From Methylococcales bacterium (GTDB lineage: Bacteria > Pseudomonadota > Gammaproteobacteria > Methylococcales > Methylomonadaceae): a stretch of DNA of 35,495 nucleotides. A model generated the notes under the pieces. It saw only the letters and a list, made by a program, of their open reading frames with translations. It searched no databases and was not told the DNA's origin. The stretch is from contig JAPLRP010000088.1 of assembly GCA_026399095.1 (NCBI GenBank), positions 1-35,495 on the forward strand, in the 5' to 3' direction. Both the position numbers and the translations under genes were made by a program. Shown here piece after piece: positions 17,181-27,233 of this stretch (positions are counted from its first letter, which is position 1; each line of letters opens with the position of its first letter).

Positions 17181-17969
17181 GTGCTGCCAATATTAGATAT
17201 GAATCGTACTATTGCTAACATTATCATCGACATAATTGCCGCATTTCTTCTTCTAGGGATGATTGCGACGGGCTATTTACTGCGTTATCCATTACCACCC
17301 GGCAGTAATAAAAGTTTAAGTTTGTGGGGTTTCACCCGTCACCAGTGGGGTGATGTCCATTTTTGGATTAGTCTGGGGCTTTTGTTGATACTAGTTATTC
17401 ATTTAGTATTACATTGGAATTGGATAGTAACGGTCATAGGTAAGCGTTGTCACTTGATAAAAACCGAACACCCTTCACTAATTCGCACGGGTATTTTATC
17501 AGGTGGAATAGTCATCTTTATGCTGACGCTGTTTACATGGGCGGCTCAAACAAGTGTTATAGAAATAGCCAGGCCAATGCGAGGCAATCATTTTGGACAG
17601 ACCCATCAGGCTAACGAATCTTCAGAAATAACACAGGCCCCAATCAGTATTAATCAAACAAATGTCGAATTTTGGAAAGATATCTATCCCATATTTGAAC
17701 ACAATTGCTTGTCATGTCATGGTCCACAAAAACAGTTCGCCAATTTTCGTATAGATCGTCGTGAAGATTTTTTCGGAAGTAATGGAAGGACGTTGCTAAT
17801 TTTACCGAAACAAAGTGCAATTAGCCCTTTAATCGCAATTGTTTCCGGAACAAGAAAGGATATGTCTATGGCTGAGATACACAAACTTTCTGATCAAGAT
17901 ATCCTTAAACTAAGAAAATGGATAGATTTAGGTGCCGAGTGGCCTGTAAAAATGGATGCAGAGAAATAG
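17181..17969 (+). CDS. Membrane b-type cytochrome (DUF4405-like) fused to a c-type haem domain
   Basis: Residues ~7-135 hold about four membrane helices with a DUF4405/cytochrome-b-like histidine pattern (RHQWGDVHFWIS, then VIHLVLHWNW), suitable for one or two b haems. Residues ~160-258 form a planctomycete-type cytochrome c domain with a single CLSCH haem site at ~179 and the family segments WKDIYPIFEHN and LSDQDILKLRKWIDLGAEWP. A possible Met axial ligand is in KDMSMAEI. It probably moves electrons between the membrane quinone pool and periplasmic carriers (inferred). The start is uncertain: GTG 17181 has GAGGG 12 bases upstream, while ATG 17199 lacks a ribosome site but begins a typical N-in helix. 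It lies 17 bases after the RND permease and may be in the same operon. Confidence 0.75.
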   Translation: MLPILDMNRTIANIIIDIIAAFLLLGMIATGYLLRYPLPPGSNKSLSLWGFTRHQWGDVHFWISLGLLLILVIHLVLHWNWIVTVIGKRCHLIKTEHPSLIRTGILSGGIVIFMLTLFTWAAQTSVIEIARPMRGNHFGQTHQANESSEITQAPISINQTNVEFWKDIYPIFEHNCLSCHGPQKQFANFRIDRREDFFGSNGRTLLILPKQSAISPLIAIVSGTRKDMSMAEIHKLSDQDILKLRKWIDLGAEWPVKMDAEK

Positions 17970-18030
17970 CTATAATAAACGGTATCCGTAAAACTTAATT
18001 TTTAGACACCTTTTTCTTGAGGACTAGATT

Positions 18031-20541
18031 ATGCCCACTAACCAATTTGTTATCAGCAATCCTAAAGCATCAATTACCAAGCTTCCGGAACAGGGAATGA
18101 AAAAAAATGATTTTATTGATGATTTCAAACAATATTACGTGCATTTACTAGGTAGGGATGAAAACTGTCGCTCACCTTATTATGCTGGTGAAGCCTTGTC
18201 GCAAGCTATTCGTGATCGTTTAATGGAGCGTTGGAAAGCTACTCATCAAGTCTATAAAAGTCATAATTGCAGACGTGGCTATTATTTGTCGATGGAATTT
18301 CTGATGGGCAGAACTTTAAGTAATGCCATGCTTAATCTTGGTATCACTGATACGGTAACCCTTGCTATGTATGAGCTGGGTATTGATATTGAGGAGTTGA
18401 TTAGTAGTGAGTTGGACGCAGGTTTAGGTAATGGTGGCTTGGGTCGCCTTGCTGCTTGTTTTATTGATAGTTGTGCCACACTTCAACTGCCTGTTATTGG
18501 CTATGGCTTGCGTTATGAATATGGCATGTTTACTCAGATCATTATTAACGGTGAACAGGTTGAAAAGCCTGACCATTGGTTACGTCATGGCAATGTCTGG
18601 GAAATTGAGAGATTAGAATATTCGCATTGCATTAAATTTGGCGGACATACTGAAATTAAAACTGATGAAAATGGCACGCAACGCTATTGTTGGCTATCTT
18701 CAAATAATGTATTGGCTGTTCCTTTTGATACGCCTATCCCCGGTTATCAGAATGGCACTGTAAATTCTCTAAGGCTTTGGAAGGCGGTAGCCACAGAAGA
18801 GTTTAATCTTGATGAGTTTAATGCTGGCGATTATGCCGAAGCCGTCGCAGCAAAAATTAAGGCAGAAAATATTACTATGGTGTTGTATCCCAATGATGTC
18901 AATGAGAATGGTAAAGAGCTCCGGTTACGGCAACAATACTTTTTGGCTTCCGCCAGTTTGCAGGACGTTATTGCTCATTGGATAGGTGTTCATGGGAGAA
19001 ATTTTAGTGAGTTTGCCGAGAAAAGTTGTTTTCAATTAAACGATACCCATCCCAGTATTGCCATTGCAGAGCTTATGCGCTTGCTTATAGATATTAATGG
19101 CTTGACTTGGCATGAGGCATGGGCAATTACCAAAAGCACTATGGCTTATACCAATCACACTTTATTACCAGAAGCCTTGGAAAAATGGCCTGTTAAATTG
19201 ATGCAACGGTTGCTCCCAAGATTGATGGATATTATTTTTGATATTAATGCCCATTTTATGGCTGAGGTTTCCGCACACTGGCCTGGAGATACTGAACGCT
19301 TACGCAGGATGTCAATTATAGAAGAAGGTGAGGAGCAATTGGTAAGGATGGCTTATCTGGCTATCGTCGGTAGTTTTTCTGTAAATGGGGTGGCTAAACT
19401 GCATTCAAAGCTGTTGCAGCAAGGGTTGTTTAGAGATTTTTATGCTTTATGGCCACAAAAATTTAATAATAAAACCAATGGGGTAACGCCAAGGCGCTGG
19501 TTGGCGGCCTGTAATCCCGAGTTGGCAGGCCTAATATCTGAAACAATAGGTGATCTCTGGGTCACTGACTTGTCACAATTAAAAAAGTTGGTGCCTTACG
19601 CAGACGATGCAGAGTTCAGGCAACATTGGCGAACAATTAAGCAAACAGCAAAACAGCGCTTGATAGATTATAAAAGGCACAAATTCGACATGGAGCTTCA
19701 TTTAAATGTTGATGCTATATTCGACGTTCAGGTAAAGCGTATTCATGAATATAAACGTCAAGTGTTAAATGTTTTGCACGTTATCTATCTTTATAATGAA
19801 ATTAAAAAAGGCAATGGAGATTCACGGGTGCCAAGGTGCGTATTAATTGGAGGTAAAGCAGCACCCGGGTATCATATGGCCAAGAAAATTATTAGGTTAA
19901 TTAATAATGTTTCCCAAGTCATCAACACTGATCCTGATATGGTCAATAAATTAACTTTGTTGTTTTTGCCGGATTATCGTGTTTCAGCGATGGAGAAAAT
20001 ATGCCCTGGTGCTGATTTATCGGAGCAAATTTCCACAGCCGGTAAAGAGGCTTCGGGTACTGGCAACATGAAACTAATGATGAATGGAGCCATAACCATT
20101 GGAACGCTGGATGGGGCAAATATTGAAATTCGTGAAGAAGTGGGTGACGAAAATTTTTTTCTGTTTGGTTTGACAGAGCAGCAAGTTGAAGAGCGACGAG
20201 GTCACTATGATCCTCTGGGTATTATTTCTCAAGATAAGGAGTTACAGGAAGTTATGCATCTTTTGGAGGCTGGGTGCTTTAATCAATTTGAACCAGGGCT
20301 ATTTGATGACTTGATTAATTCCATAAAAAGCACTTATGACCCTTGGATGACTATTGCCGATTTTCGTAGTTATATTGACGCCCAAAAACGTGTAGAAGAT
20401 GCCTATCGAGATCATGATCATTGGACAAAAATGAGTATCTTAAATTGTGCAAACAGTGGGAAATTTTCAACTGATAGAACGATTAGTGAATACAATCGGG
20501 ATATTTGGAAATTAACACCGCAACCGATAATAGATAACTAA
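18031..20541 (+). CDS. glgP: Glycogen/alpha-glucan phosphorylase
   Basis: The 836-residue enzyme is full length for family GT35. Recognisable blocks are RGYYLSMEFLMGR, the active-site ELDAGLGNGGLGRLAACF, GYGLRYEYGMF, and the pyridoxal-phosphate segment EASGTGNMKLMMNGA with Lys681. It releases glucose-1-phosphate from storage glucan in the cytoplasm. A GAGGA site eight bases before the ATG supports the start. It stands alone: there are no other glycogen genes in the window, and it is followed by a stem-loop shared with the convergent PatZ-like gene. Confidence 0.95.
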   Translation: MPTNQFVISNPKASITKLPEQGMKKNDFIDDFKQYYVHLLGRDENCRSPYYAGEALSQAIRDRLMERWKATHQVYKSHNCRRGYYLSMEFLMGRTLSNAMLNLGITDTVTLAMYELGIDIEELISSELDAGLGNGGLGRLAACFIDSCATLQLPVIGYGLRYEYGMFTQIIINGEQVEKPDHWLRHGNVWEIERLEYSHCIKFGGHTEIKTDENGTQRYCWLSSNNVLAVPFDTPIPGYQNGTVNSLRLWKAVATEEFNLDEFNAGDYAEAVAAKIKAENITMVLYPNDVNENGKELRLRQQYFLASASLQDVIAHWIGVHGRNFSEFAEKSCFQLNDTHPSIAIAELMRLLIDINGLTWHEAWAITKSTMAYTNHTLLPEALEKWPVKLMQRLLPRLMDIIFDINAHFMAEVSAHWPGDTERLRRMSIIEEGEEQLVRMAYLAIVGSFSVNGVAKLHSKLLQQGLFRDFYALWPQKFNNKTNGVTPRRWLAACNPELAGLISETIGDLWVTDLSQLKKLVPYADDAEFRQHWRTIKQTAKQRLIDYKRHKFDMELHLNVDAIFDVQVKRIHEYKRQVLNVLHVIYLYNEIKKGNGDSRVPRCVLIGGKAAPGYHMAKKIIRLINNVSQVINTDPDMVNKLTLLFLPDYRVSAMEKICPGADLSEQISTAGKEASGTGNMKLMMNGAITIGTLDGANIEIREEVGDENFFLFGLTEQQVEERRGHYDPLGIISQDKELQEVMHLLEAGCFNQFEPGLFDDLINSIKSTYDPWMTIADFRSYIDAQKRVEDAYRDHDHWTKMSILNCANSGKFSTDRTISEYNRDIWKLTPQPIIDN

Positions 20542-20559
20542 GCTTTCAATGAATATATT

Positions 20560-20594
20560 TCTGCGATATCAGTAAGATAGGCTGATATCGCAGA
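20560..20594. terminator. Bidirectional stem-loop between convergent glgP and the PatZ-like gene
   Basis: TCTGCGATATCAG and CTGATATCGCAGA form a perfect 13-bp stem around a 9-base loop, placed between the two stop codons. No strong T run follows on either strand, so it may terminate weakly, stabilise 3' ends, or do both. Confidence 0.55.
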
Positions 20595-20600
20595 GTTTCA

Positions 20601-23282
20601 CTATTGTCTTAAGTCTTTAATAACGCGCACAACTTCATTATCATTGGTTATTTTTTCTATACTAAAGCCCAATTTTTTTAGCAGTGATAACATGGGTTTG
20701 TTAACGATTAATACTTCACCTTCAAAAAATAACATACCTTTGGATTTGGCTGTTTGCATTAAGGTTGTCATGAGTTTTGAACCTATCCCCATGCAGTGGC
20801 TATCATCAGCGACCACAAGTGCAAACTCTACCGAATTGCCATCCGGATTCATCAGGTATCGACCAACTCCCAGTTCACGAATCATGTTGGCATCTTCAGT
20901 GACGGCAACAAAAGCCATCTCACGATCATAATCTATTTGTGTGAAACGAACTATCATTTCCGGAGTTAATTCCTGTAGCGATTGCATAAACCGGAAATAC
21001 TTTGTGCGTTCTGATAACCGATTGTGAAAATCTTTTTCCAAGGTAGCATCTTCTGGACGGATTGGCCGAATTGTAATATTAGTACCGTTGGCTAATTGAA
21101 AGGATTGGCTTAATTGGTAAGGGTAGGGGTGAATTGCCATATGCGAGTATGGTGTCAACGGATTGGTAAGTTGTGCTTTGATGCGGGCATCAACTGCCAT
21201 TGCCCCCCGTTCATCGACAATCAGTGGATTGATATCGAGTTCTAAGATTTCTGGCAGCTCACTGACCATGGTTGATATATTCAGTAAAACATCAATCAGG
21301 GATTGTTTATTGGCGGGTGGTAATTGACGGAATGCCTTTAAATATTTGGCCGCTTTGGTTTTTGCAATCATTTGCTCAACCATATAAGCGTTAAGTGGTG
21401 GCAGGGCTACAGCATTATCTTTTAAGATTTCCACCATAGTGCCACCCAAGCCAAAGCTAATGGCGGGGCCAAACACCGGATCTCTAACTACACCAATCAT
21501 TAGTTCCCGACCATTAGGACTTTTGAACATGGGTTCAACGGTCATGCCAACTTCATTTATTTCCGGGTGATTACGTTTAATGGCGGCTTCCATTTCTAAA
21601 TATTCCCGAGAAATATCCTGAACACTGTTAATGTTAAGTCTAACGCCACCTATATCAGATTTGTGACTAAATTCGGCCATGTTAACTTTTAAAACCACTG
21701 GAAATTTTAATGTTTCAGCGGCAATCATGGCATCTTTCACACTGGATACCTTGATGGTTTGAGTGACTGGAATATGGAAGGCAGTCAGAATAGCTTTAGA
21801 TTCCTGAGCGGTTAAAACCTGACGGCCTTCTGAAAGTACGCGCTCAATAATTAAACGGGAGCCTTGAACATCTGGTTTTGCAAGTTCATCGCTAGGTGAG
21901 GGAATTTGTTTTAGAAGAATTTGATTTTGGGCATATTTGGCTAAAAATGAAAAGGCATCAACAGCCACTTCAGGCGTACTAAAGTGTGCAACTTTACTAT
22001 TGGCAAACAACTCACGACCTTCCTGAACCTTTGCACCCCCAGTCCATGAAGCCAAGACTGGTTTTTTGCTGGCTTTAGCACCTTCAATAATACTTATTGC
22101 AACTTGCGTGGGGTTAGTCATTGCCTGAGGAGTCAAAATAACCAGTACACCATCTACATTTTTATCGTTAAGACAAATATCCAACGCTTTTTGGTAACGA
22201 TCAGATGTAGCATCACCCAGAATATCAATGGGATTGGCATGAGACCAATGAACGGGGAGTGCTTTATTTAGTGCTTCAATACTGGATGGGCTTAGTTCCG
22301 CCATAGTTATACCTACATCTTCGGCACGGTCCGTGCTCATTACACCAGGGCCACCTGCATTGGTAATAATAGCGAGGTGATCTTTTTTGACGACATAATT
22401 GTTTGCTAAAACCCGGGCAGCGGAGAATAACTCGGTAATGCTATAAACTCTAACCACACCTGCTCGGGCTATGGCAGCATCAAAGACATTATCGCCACCG
22501 ACCATGGCCCCCGTGTGAGACATGGCGGCTTTGCAGCCAGCTTCATGTCGACCTGATTTGATTAGAATAACCGGTTTTAAACGTGCCGCCGCTTTAAGTC
22601 CACTTAAAAAGCGACGCGCGTCTCTTATACCTTCTACATACATCAAGATGCCGGTTGTTTTGCTGTCTGTTGCCAGATAATCCAATACTTCTCCAAAATC
22701 AATGTCAGCTGCACCGCCCATCGATACGACAGTTGAAAAACCAATATCTTGCAATTTGGCCCAATCTAAAATAGCTGTACAAACGGCACCTGATTGGGAT
22801 AAAAGAGCCAAACTACCATCTTTAACGGTACCATCACCAAAAGTAGCATTCAGTTGTCCGCTTGGACGAATAACACCCAAACAGTTTGGACCAATAATGC
22901 GAATACTATAATGGTGTGCGATATCAAGTACTTCTTGTTGCAGTCGTTTCCCTTCTGAGCCTAATTCACCAAAGCCGGCGGTAATGATAATGACCGAGGT
23001 AACGCCCTTTTCACCACATTGGCGAATAATATCGGGTACAGTAGGGGCTGGGGTAGCAACAACAACGAGATCCAAATCTTCAGGAACAGTATTTAAGTCG
23101 GGATAAGCTTTTAAACCCAATAATTGATCACGTTTGTTGTTGACTGGGTAAAGGCCGCCTTGAAATCCTGCTTCCTGCATATTGAGTAAAAGTCGATAGC
23201 CAACGCTATCTTCGCGCTCTGAAGCACCAACAATGGCAACTGATTTAGGTGTAAAAAAGCGGTTTAAGTAATGAGGTCCCAT
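20601..23282 (-). CDS. PatZ-type protein: ADP-forming acyl-CoA synthetase-like domains fused to GNAT acetyltransferase
   Basis: From ATG 23282 the 893-residue protein matches the E. coli PatZ/YfiQ layout and length. The order is CoA-binding domain (FFTPKSVAIVGASE, ~8-130), succinyl-CoA-ligase-like domains with SHTGAMVGG, an ATP-grasp region (~480-720), and a C-terminal GNAT domain (~735-893) with acetyl-CoA loop HCMGIGSKLM. PatZ-type enzymes acetylate lysines, classically shutting off acetyl-CoA synthetase. GGAG lies five bases before ATG 23282, so this start is preferred to an upstream in-frame ATG at 23354 (917 residues) that has only a poor site. The synthetase half probably senses acetyl-CoA rather than making it (family knowledge). 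Confidence 0.88.
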   Translation of the reverse strand: MGPHYLNRFFTPKSVAIVGASEREDSVGYRLLLNMQEAGFQGGLYPVNNKRDQLLGLKAYPDLNTVPEDLDLVVVATPAPTVPDIIRQCGEKGVTSVIIITAGFGELGSEGKRLQQEVLDIAHHYSIRIIGPNCLGVIRPSGQLNATFGDGTVKDGSLALLSQSGAVCTAILDWAKLQDIGFSTVVSMGGAADIDFGEVLDYLATDSKTTGILMYVEGIRDARRFLSGLKAAARLKPVILIKSGRHEAGCKAAMSHTGAMVGGDNVFDAAIARAGVVRVYSITELFSAARVLANNYVVKKDHLAIITNAGGPGVMSTDRAEDVGITMAELSPSSIEALNKALPVHWSHANPIDILGDATSDRYQKALDICLNDKNVDGVLVILTPQAMTNPTQVAISIIEGAKASKKPVLASWTGGAKVQEGRELFANSKVAHFSTPEVAVDAFSFLAKYAQNQILLKQIPSPSDELAKPDVQGSRLIIERVLSEGRQVLTAQESKAILTAFHIPVTQTIKVSSVKDAMIAAETLKFPVVLKVNMAEFSHKSDIGGVRLNINSVQDISREYLEMEAAIKRNHPEINEVGMTVEPMFKSPNGRELMIGVVRDPVFGPAISFGLGGTMVEILKDNAVALPPLNAYMVEQMIAKTKAAKYLKAFRQLPPANKQSLIDVLLNISTMVSELPEILELDINPLIVDERGAMAVDARIKAQLTNPLTPYSHMAIHPYPYQLSQSFQLANGTNITIRPIRPEDATLEKDFHNRLSERTKYFRFMQSLQELTPEMIVRFTQIDYDREMAFVAVTEDANMIRELGVGRYLMNPDGNSVEFALVVADDSHCMGIGSKLMTTLMQTAKSKGMLFFEGEVLIVNKPMLSLLKKLGFSIEKITNDNEVVRVIKDLRQ

Positions 23283-23445
23283 TGATGCTCCGTTGTGAGA
23301 AAAATAACGTTGTGTAAATTTAAATACGAAACTTGGTGGATGTTTTACATCCATCTTTTATCTTTTGCTCTGATTTGGAAACTCAGCAAATCCTAGGTTT
23401 TATTGTGTAGCTTATTTAATAATAATATAAATTTTAGCTCAAAGT

Positions 23446-24132
23446 TTACTTATGAAAATGCTCAACCGGACATTTGTTTTGTCTTAAGCTAATAATTGGC
23501 CAATTTGAAGCGATGGCAAATTCAGTAAGTTTTTCATCTGGGTCAACTGCAACAGGGTTGTCCACTAATTTAAGTAACGGTAGGTCGTTATGTGAGTCGC
23601 TATAAAACCAACTACCTTGCATGGTTTCATTAGAGCTTTTTAACCATTCTTCTAATAATTTCACTTTACCTTCCTGAAAACAAGGAATGCCATTAAAGCC
23701 ACCAGTATATTTGCCGTCTATGAATTCAGGCGTTGTTGCTAATAAATGTTCAATATCATACAAGTTAACGATAGGCTCGGTAACAAAGCGGTTGGTTGCC
23801 GTGATAACCAATAAAGTATCACCTCTGTCTTTGTGCTTGGTAATTAGGTCTTGAGCAGGTTTTAATAATATCGGAGTGATAATGTCGCTTACAAATTTTG
23901 CGCGCCACTGATAAAGCTGTTCTGGATCGTTATTGGCTAGCGGTCGTAGGGAAAAACTTAAAAATTCTATAATATCCAGTGTGCCTTGTTTGTAATCATT
24001 ATAGAACTTGATATTAGCACTTTCGTAAATATCTTTATCAACTACCCCTTGGTCAACAAGAAATTGTCCCCACAAGTAATCGCTATCATCAGCTATCAGG
24101 GTATTATCTAAATCAAATATCGCTAAACTCAC
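23446..24132 (-). CDS. HAD-superfamily IB phosphatase (SerB/histidinol-phosphatase-like)
   Basis: The 228-residue protein has HAD motif I DLDNTL (Asp7 nucleophile and Asp9) and motif II TLLVITATNRF. A Lys (EGKVKLLEEW) follows, and motif III/IV is YSDSHNDLPLL with the metal-binding Asp pair. A helical cap lies between motifs I and II, typical of subclass IB. Members have been annotated as alternative histidinol-phosphatases or phosphoserine phosphatases; substrate cannot be decided here. It is divergent from rppH. The same pair of neighbours (HAD-IB and rppH) occurs in Pseudomonas, which suggests an old gammaproteobacterial linkage. Confidence 0.85.
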   Translation of the reverse strand: MSLAIFDLDNTLIADDSDYLWGQFLVDQGVVDKDIYESANIKFYNDYKQGTLDIIEFLSFSLRPLANNDPEQLYQWRAKFVSDIITPILLKPAQDLITKHKDRGDTLLVITATNRFVTEPIVNLYDIEHLLATTPEFIDGKYTGGFNGIPCFQEGKVKLLEEWLKSSNETMQGSWFYSDSHNDLPLLKLVDNPVAVDPDEKLTEFAIASNWPIISLRQNKCPVEHFHK

Positions 24133-24289
24133 GTTAAACCTATATTAAGTAATTAAAAGGGTTGTACACTCTGGTGTCTGGGGTTTTTTTGTGGAACAAT
24201 GGACTCATTATAAACAACTTGACCTACATTGTAATTTTACCAGTTAGCAAGATTAAGATATAGGTCGGTTAAAAGACACAGGTTTTAAC

Positions 24290-24841
24290 ATGATAGACTC
24301 TAAAGGATACCGACCAAATGTCGGGATCATCCTTTGCAATGACGAGGGTCGTGTGTTTTGGGCGAAACGAATGGGCGTTAATGCATGGCAATTTCCGCAA
24401 GGCGGAATTAATGACGACGAAGACCCTGAAGCAGCGATGTATCGAGAGTTGTGGGAAGAAACAGGATTGCAACAGCAGCATGTTGAGCTGCTGGGGCGAA
24501 CACGGTATTGGTTAAGGTATCAATTACCTGAGAGATATATACGCAAAAGCTCAATGCCTTTATGTATAGGGCAAAAGCAAATCTGGTATATGTTACGTTT
24601 GATCACCCAAGATTCGATGGTGCGTTTTGATCATTGTCCTAAGCCAGAATTTGATAGCTGGCGTTGGGTTGATTATTGGGAGCCGCTTAATGACGTAGTT
24701 TATTTCAAACGCAAGGTTTATCAAAAAGCCATGACTGAGTTAGGTGCTATTCTGGCAATTGATTCTGTGCCTGTTAATGCGTCTGGTTTTCTGAAAAAAG
24801 AGATTAAGCCTCGTCACATAAAAGTTCCTCGTTCAAAATAA
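24290..24841 (+). CDS. rppH: RNA pyrophosphohydrolase (Nudix)
   Basis: The 183-residue protein begins [20 protein letters not shown] and has [10 protein letters not shown] plus the Nudix box from [20 protein letters not shown] through TGL (~38-60), with the catalytic REL.EE glutamates. The segment [13 protein letters not shown] is characteristic of RppH. The enzyme removes pyrophosphate from 5'-triphosphate RNA, opening transcripts to RNase E decay. The 3' end carries a short basic tail ([11 protein letters not shown]). Confidence 0.95.
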   Translation: MIDSKGYRPNVGIILCNDEGRVFWAKRMGVNAWQFPQGGINDDEDPEAAMYRELWEETGLQQQHVELLGRTRYWLRYQLPERYIRKSSMPLCIGQKQIWYMLRLITQDSMVRFDHCPKPEFDSWRWVDYWEPLNDVVYFKRKVYQKAMTELGAILAIDSVPVNASGFLKKEIKPRHIKVPRSK

Positions 24842-25041
24842 TATCTTGTTTTTTAAAAAAAAGTCGATCAGCTATTAATAGCTTGTCGTTTTAAAGACGA
24901 CGTTAAATTTGATTACATTGCGTGCGATCAAGTATGTGGAAAATGGAAATGTAATAGCCATTCATAATTTAAGGCGTTTAGCGCATATTAAAATTCGTTA
25001 ATGTGAATAAGTGCAATATTTATATAAATATAACTTAATAC
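24842..25041. other. Intergenic spacer between rppH and corA
   Basis: This 200-base AT-rich spacer between convergent genes contains a perfect palindrome AGCTATTAATAGCT (24870-24883) and a weak stem GTCGT/ACGAC (24886-24902). Either could help terminate rppH or corA transcription, but no clear T-tract terminator is seen and no gene is recognised. Confidence 0.4.
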
Positions 25042-26106
25042 CTACAGCCATTTGTTTTTTTTAAAAAAACGAAGTAAAAATACGGACACGCTAATAAAAA
25101 AAATCCATATTGCAGGATAACCCCATCGCCATTTTAATTCCGGCATATATTCGAAGTTCATGCCGTAAACGCCAGCAACAAAAGTTAAGGGGATAAATAT
25201 AGAGGCAAATACGGTAAGTACCTTCATTGTTTCATTCATTTTGTTGCTGACGCTGGATAAGTATATGTCTAGCATTCCGGCTATCAAATCTCTGTAAGAT
25301 TCAATCGCTTCAATAATGCGAATGGCGTGATCATAGATATCGCTAAAATAACGTTTTGTCTTCTCTTTTAATAGAGGTGACTCGCTACGATGAATGGCGG
25401 CGAGTAATTCTCTTAAGGGTGAGACTGATCTACGAAAAAAAATTAACTCTCTCTTGATTTTCTGGATAATTGCCAGGGTTTCTGAGGAGGGCTCAGATAA
25501 TAGTTTATCTTCAACGGATTCGATAAGTTCATCAAAGCTATCTTGTAGAGCAAAATACTCGTCAACAACGGTGTCCATGATTATATAGGCTAAATAATCA
25601 CTTCCCAAGTTCCTTACTTGGCTCTTATCATTATCAAGACGATTTAAGACCGGATCAAACAATTTGTCAGGCTGTTCCATAAAGGTAAAAACAAAGTTAT
25701 TTAGTACCAACAAACTTATTTGTTCATAGTCGACATTTAAGGTGTTGGGTTTCATGGAGATGGCTTTTATTACAATGTATAAGTAATCGTTAAATTCTTC
25801 AAATTTAGGTCGCTGATGGGTGTTAAGAATATCTTCTAGTACCAAAGGATGTATGTCAAAAAACTGACCTATTGCTTCAATAATAGATACATCTTTTAAC
25901 CCGTCAATGATGACCCAAGTGATGGTGTCCGTCTGTTTGTAGGGAAGCAATTCTTCAATTGATTTGACAGTATGTTTGTTTAAGATGGATTTGTTGTAAT
26001 TCACCACATAAATTTTGTGTTCATGTGGATGTGCTTCGCCAACATGTACAAGTGAACCAGGTGGTAAGCCAGATTTTTCAGAAGCAAAGCTTAACGATTC
26101 AGACAT
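25042..26106 (-). CDS. corA: CorA-type magnesium/cobalt transporter
   Basis: The 354-residue protein has a large acidic cytoplasmic N-terminal domain and a long helix (~185-290). Two C-terminal membrane helices are separated by the signature YGMN (in VAGVYGMNFEYMPELKW). It ends in a basic tail (RFFKKNKWL). The GMN loop is the ion selectivity filter of the pentameric CorA channel, which imports magnesium and can pass cobalt or nickel. Its start overlaps the epmB stop by one base (TGATG), so it is translated from the epmB message despite no functional tie. Confidence 0.92.
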   Translation of the reverse strand: MSESLSFASEKSGLPPGSLVHVGEAHPHEHKIYVVNYNKSILNKHTVKSIEELLPYKQTDTITWVIIDGLKDVSIIEAIGQFFDIHPLVLEDILNTHQRPKFEEFNDYLYIVIKAISMKPNTLNVDYEQISLLVLNNFVFTFMEQPDKLFDPVLNRLDNDKSQVRNLGSDYLAYIIMDTVVDEYFALQDSFDELIESVEDKLLSEPSSETLAIIQKIKRELIFFRRSVSPLRELLAAIHRSESPLLKEKTKRYFSDIYDHAIRIIEAIESYRDLIAGMLDIYLSSVSNKMNETMKVLTVFASIFIPLTFVAGVYGMNFEYMPELKWRWGYPAIWIFFISVSVFLLRFFKKNKWL

Positions 26107-27149
26107 CAGTTATCCTTTAATGTAATGGTCTGTATAGGGAAATTGATGGGTTGTTTGGATAAGGCGCCTGCCTGTTCCATGACTAGTTTAGGTACAAGGT
26201 AGCCGGGCAGGATATTTTGCATTTGCTGGATTAGCGCTATTGCTGTTGTTTCCGGTACGTCAAAATGACCTGTCCCTGTCGCTTTATCCATCAGATGTAG
26301 ATAATAAGGAATGATACCCAAGCTGAAAAGCTGCTCACTTAATTCGCAAAGCACAGTAGCATCATCATTGACGCCCTTTAATAATACTGATTGGTTGAAT
26401 AAGGTAATGCCTTTATTTTGCAATAAGGTAAAGCCTGCAATAACGCGAGTATTAATTTCATTGGCATGGTTACAGTGTACGACCAGCACAATTTGTTTGG
26501 CACTTTTAGTTAATGAGTTGATGAATTCGTTGGTTATTCTGGCAGGTAAAACAATAGGTAAGCGCGAGTGAATTCTAATGCGCTTTAAATGTTTGATAGC
26601 GCTTAATTGCTGGATTAGTTTTTCCAATCTTTCGTCATTTAGTAACAAGGGATCGCCACCACTTAAAATAACTTCTGAGATATCATGGTTATCATTAATG
26701 TATTGGATGGCTGCATTTTCATGTTGTTTACCCAGTTGAAGATCTGAATAAGGAAAATTGCGGCGAAAGCAATATCGGCAATTAATTGCACAACTGCCTG
26801 TATTTATTAATAAAACACGACCTTGATATTTGTGTAAAACACCTATTTGAGTGGCAGAGGAAAGATCGCCTACTGGATCGTTACTAAATCCGGGGTATAT
26901 ATTCAGTTCATCTTTAATCGGCATTACTTGCCGTAATAAAGGGTCGTTTGGGTTATTTTTTTGCATGCTAGCGGCAAAGCTTAAAGGTACTCGTAAGGAG
27001 AAGTTTTTGGCAGCTGCTTCAGATACAGGTAAATCCTTAATAGATAAGTGCAGATAATGACATAAGTCTTCAATATTATTAAAAGCATCGGCAAGTTGTT
27101 GTTGCCAATTTTTAGTAAAGTGCAGAGTTTCGTTAAGTTGTTCGGGCAT
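26106..27149 (-). CDS. epmB: EF-P beta-lysine 2,3-aminomutase EpmB (radical SAM)
   Basis: The 347-residue protein carries the radical-SAM cluster motif CAINCRYCF (Cys120, 124, 127) and the downstream [13 protein letters not shown] motif. Its length is close to E. coli EpmB and shorter than catabolic lysine 2,3-aminomutases. It isomerises alpha-lysine to (R)-beta-lysine, which EpmA attaches to Lys34 of elongation factor P. It is divergent from efp and epmA, so the three genes form a compact modification locus. Confidence 0.93.
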   Translation of the reverse strand: MPEQLNETLHFTKNWQQQLADAFNNIEDLCHYLHLSIKDLPVSEAAAKNFSLRVPLSFAASMQKNNPNDPLLRQVMPIKDELNIYPGFSNDPVGDLSSATQIGVLHKYQGRVLLINTGSCAINCRYCFRRNFPYSDLQLGKQHENAAIQYINDNHDISEVILSGGDPLLLNDERLEKLIQQLSAIKHLKRIRIHSRLPIVLPARITNEFINSLTKSAKQIVLVVHCNHANEINTRVIAGFTLLQNKGITLFNQSVLLKGVNDDATVLCELSEQLFSLGIIPYYLHLMDKATGTGHFDVPETTAIALIQQMQNILPGYLVPKLVMEQAGALSKQPINFPIQTITLKDN

Positions 27150-27187
27150 GAAAGTGGTTATTTAAAGTTTCTATCGATTGTTGCGTC

Positions 27188-27199
27188 CATTATAATGGT
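27188..27199. promoter_or_regulatory. Palindromic -10-like element in the efp/epmB divergent spacer
   Basis: CCATTATAATGG is a perfect 12-bp palindrome with TATAAT at 27191-27196, about 38 bases before the efp start. Because it is symmetric, it reads as a -10 box on both strands in this 84-base divergent spacer. No strong -35 is visible, so this is a candidate only. Confidence 0.4.
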
Positions 27200-27233
27200 T
27201 AAGTTTTATATTGTTTGTCATCTTGAGGATAAA

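Noticed and set aside
27096-27233. N-terminal extension of EF-P from an upstream ATG
   Set aside because: The added 46 residues are not part of the EF-P family, overlap the promoter and the start of epmB, and the ATG at 27234 has a good ribosome site and places the modified lysine at 34.
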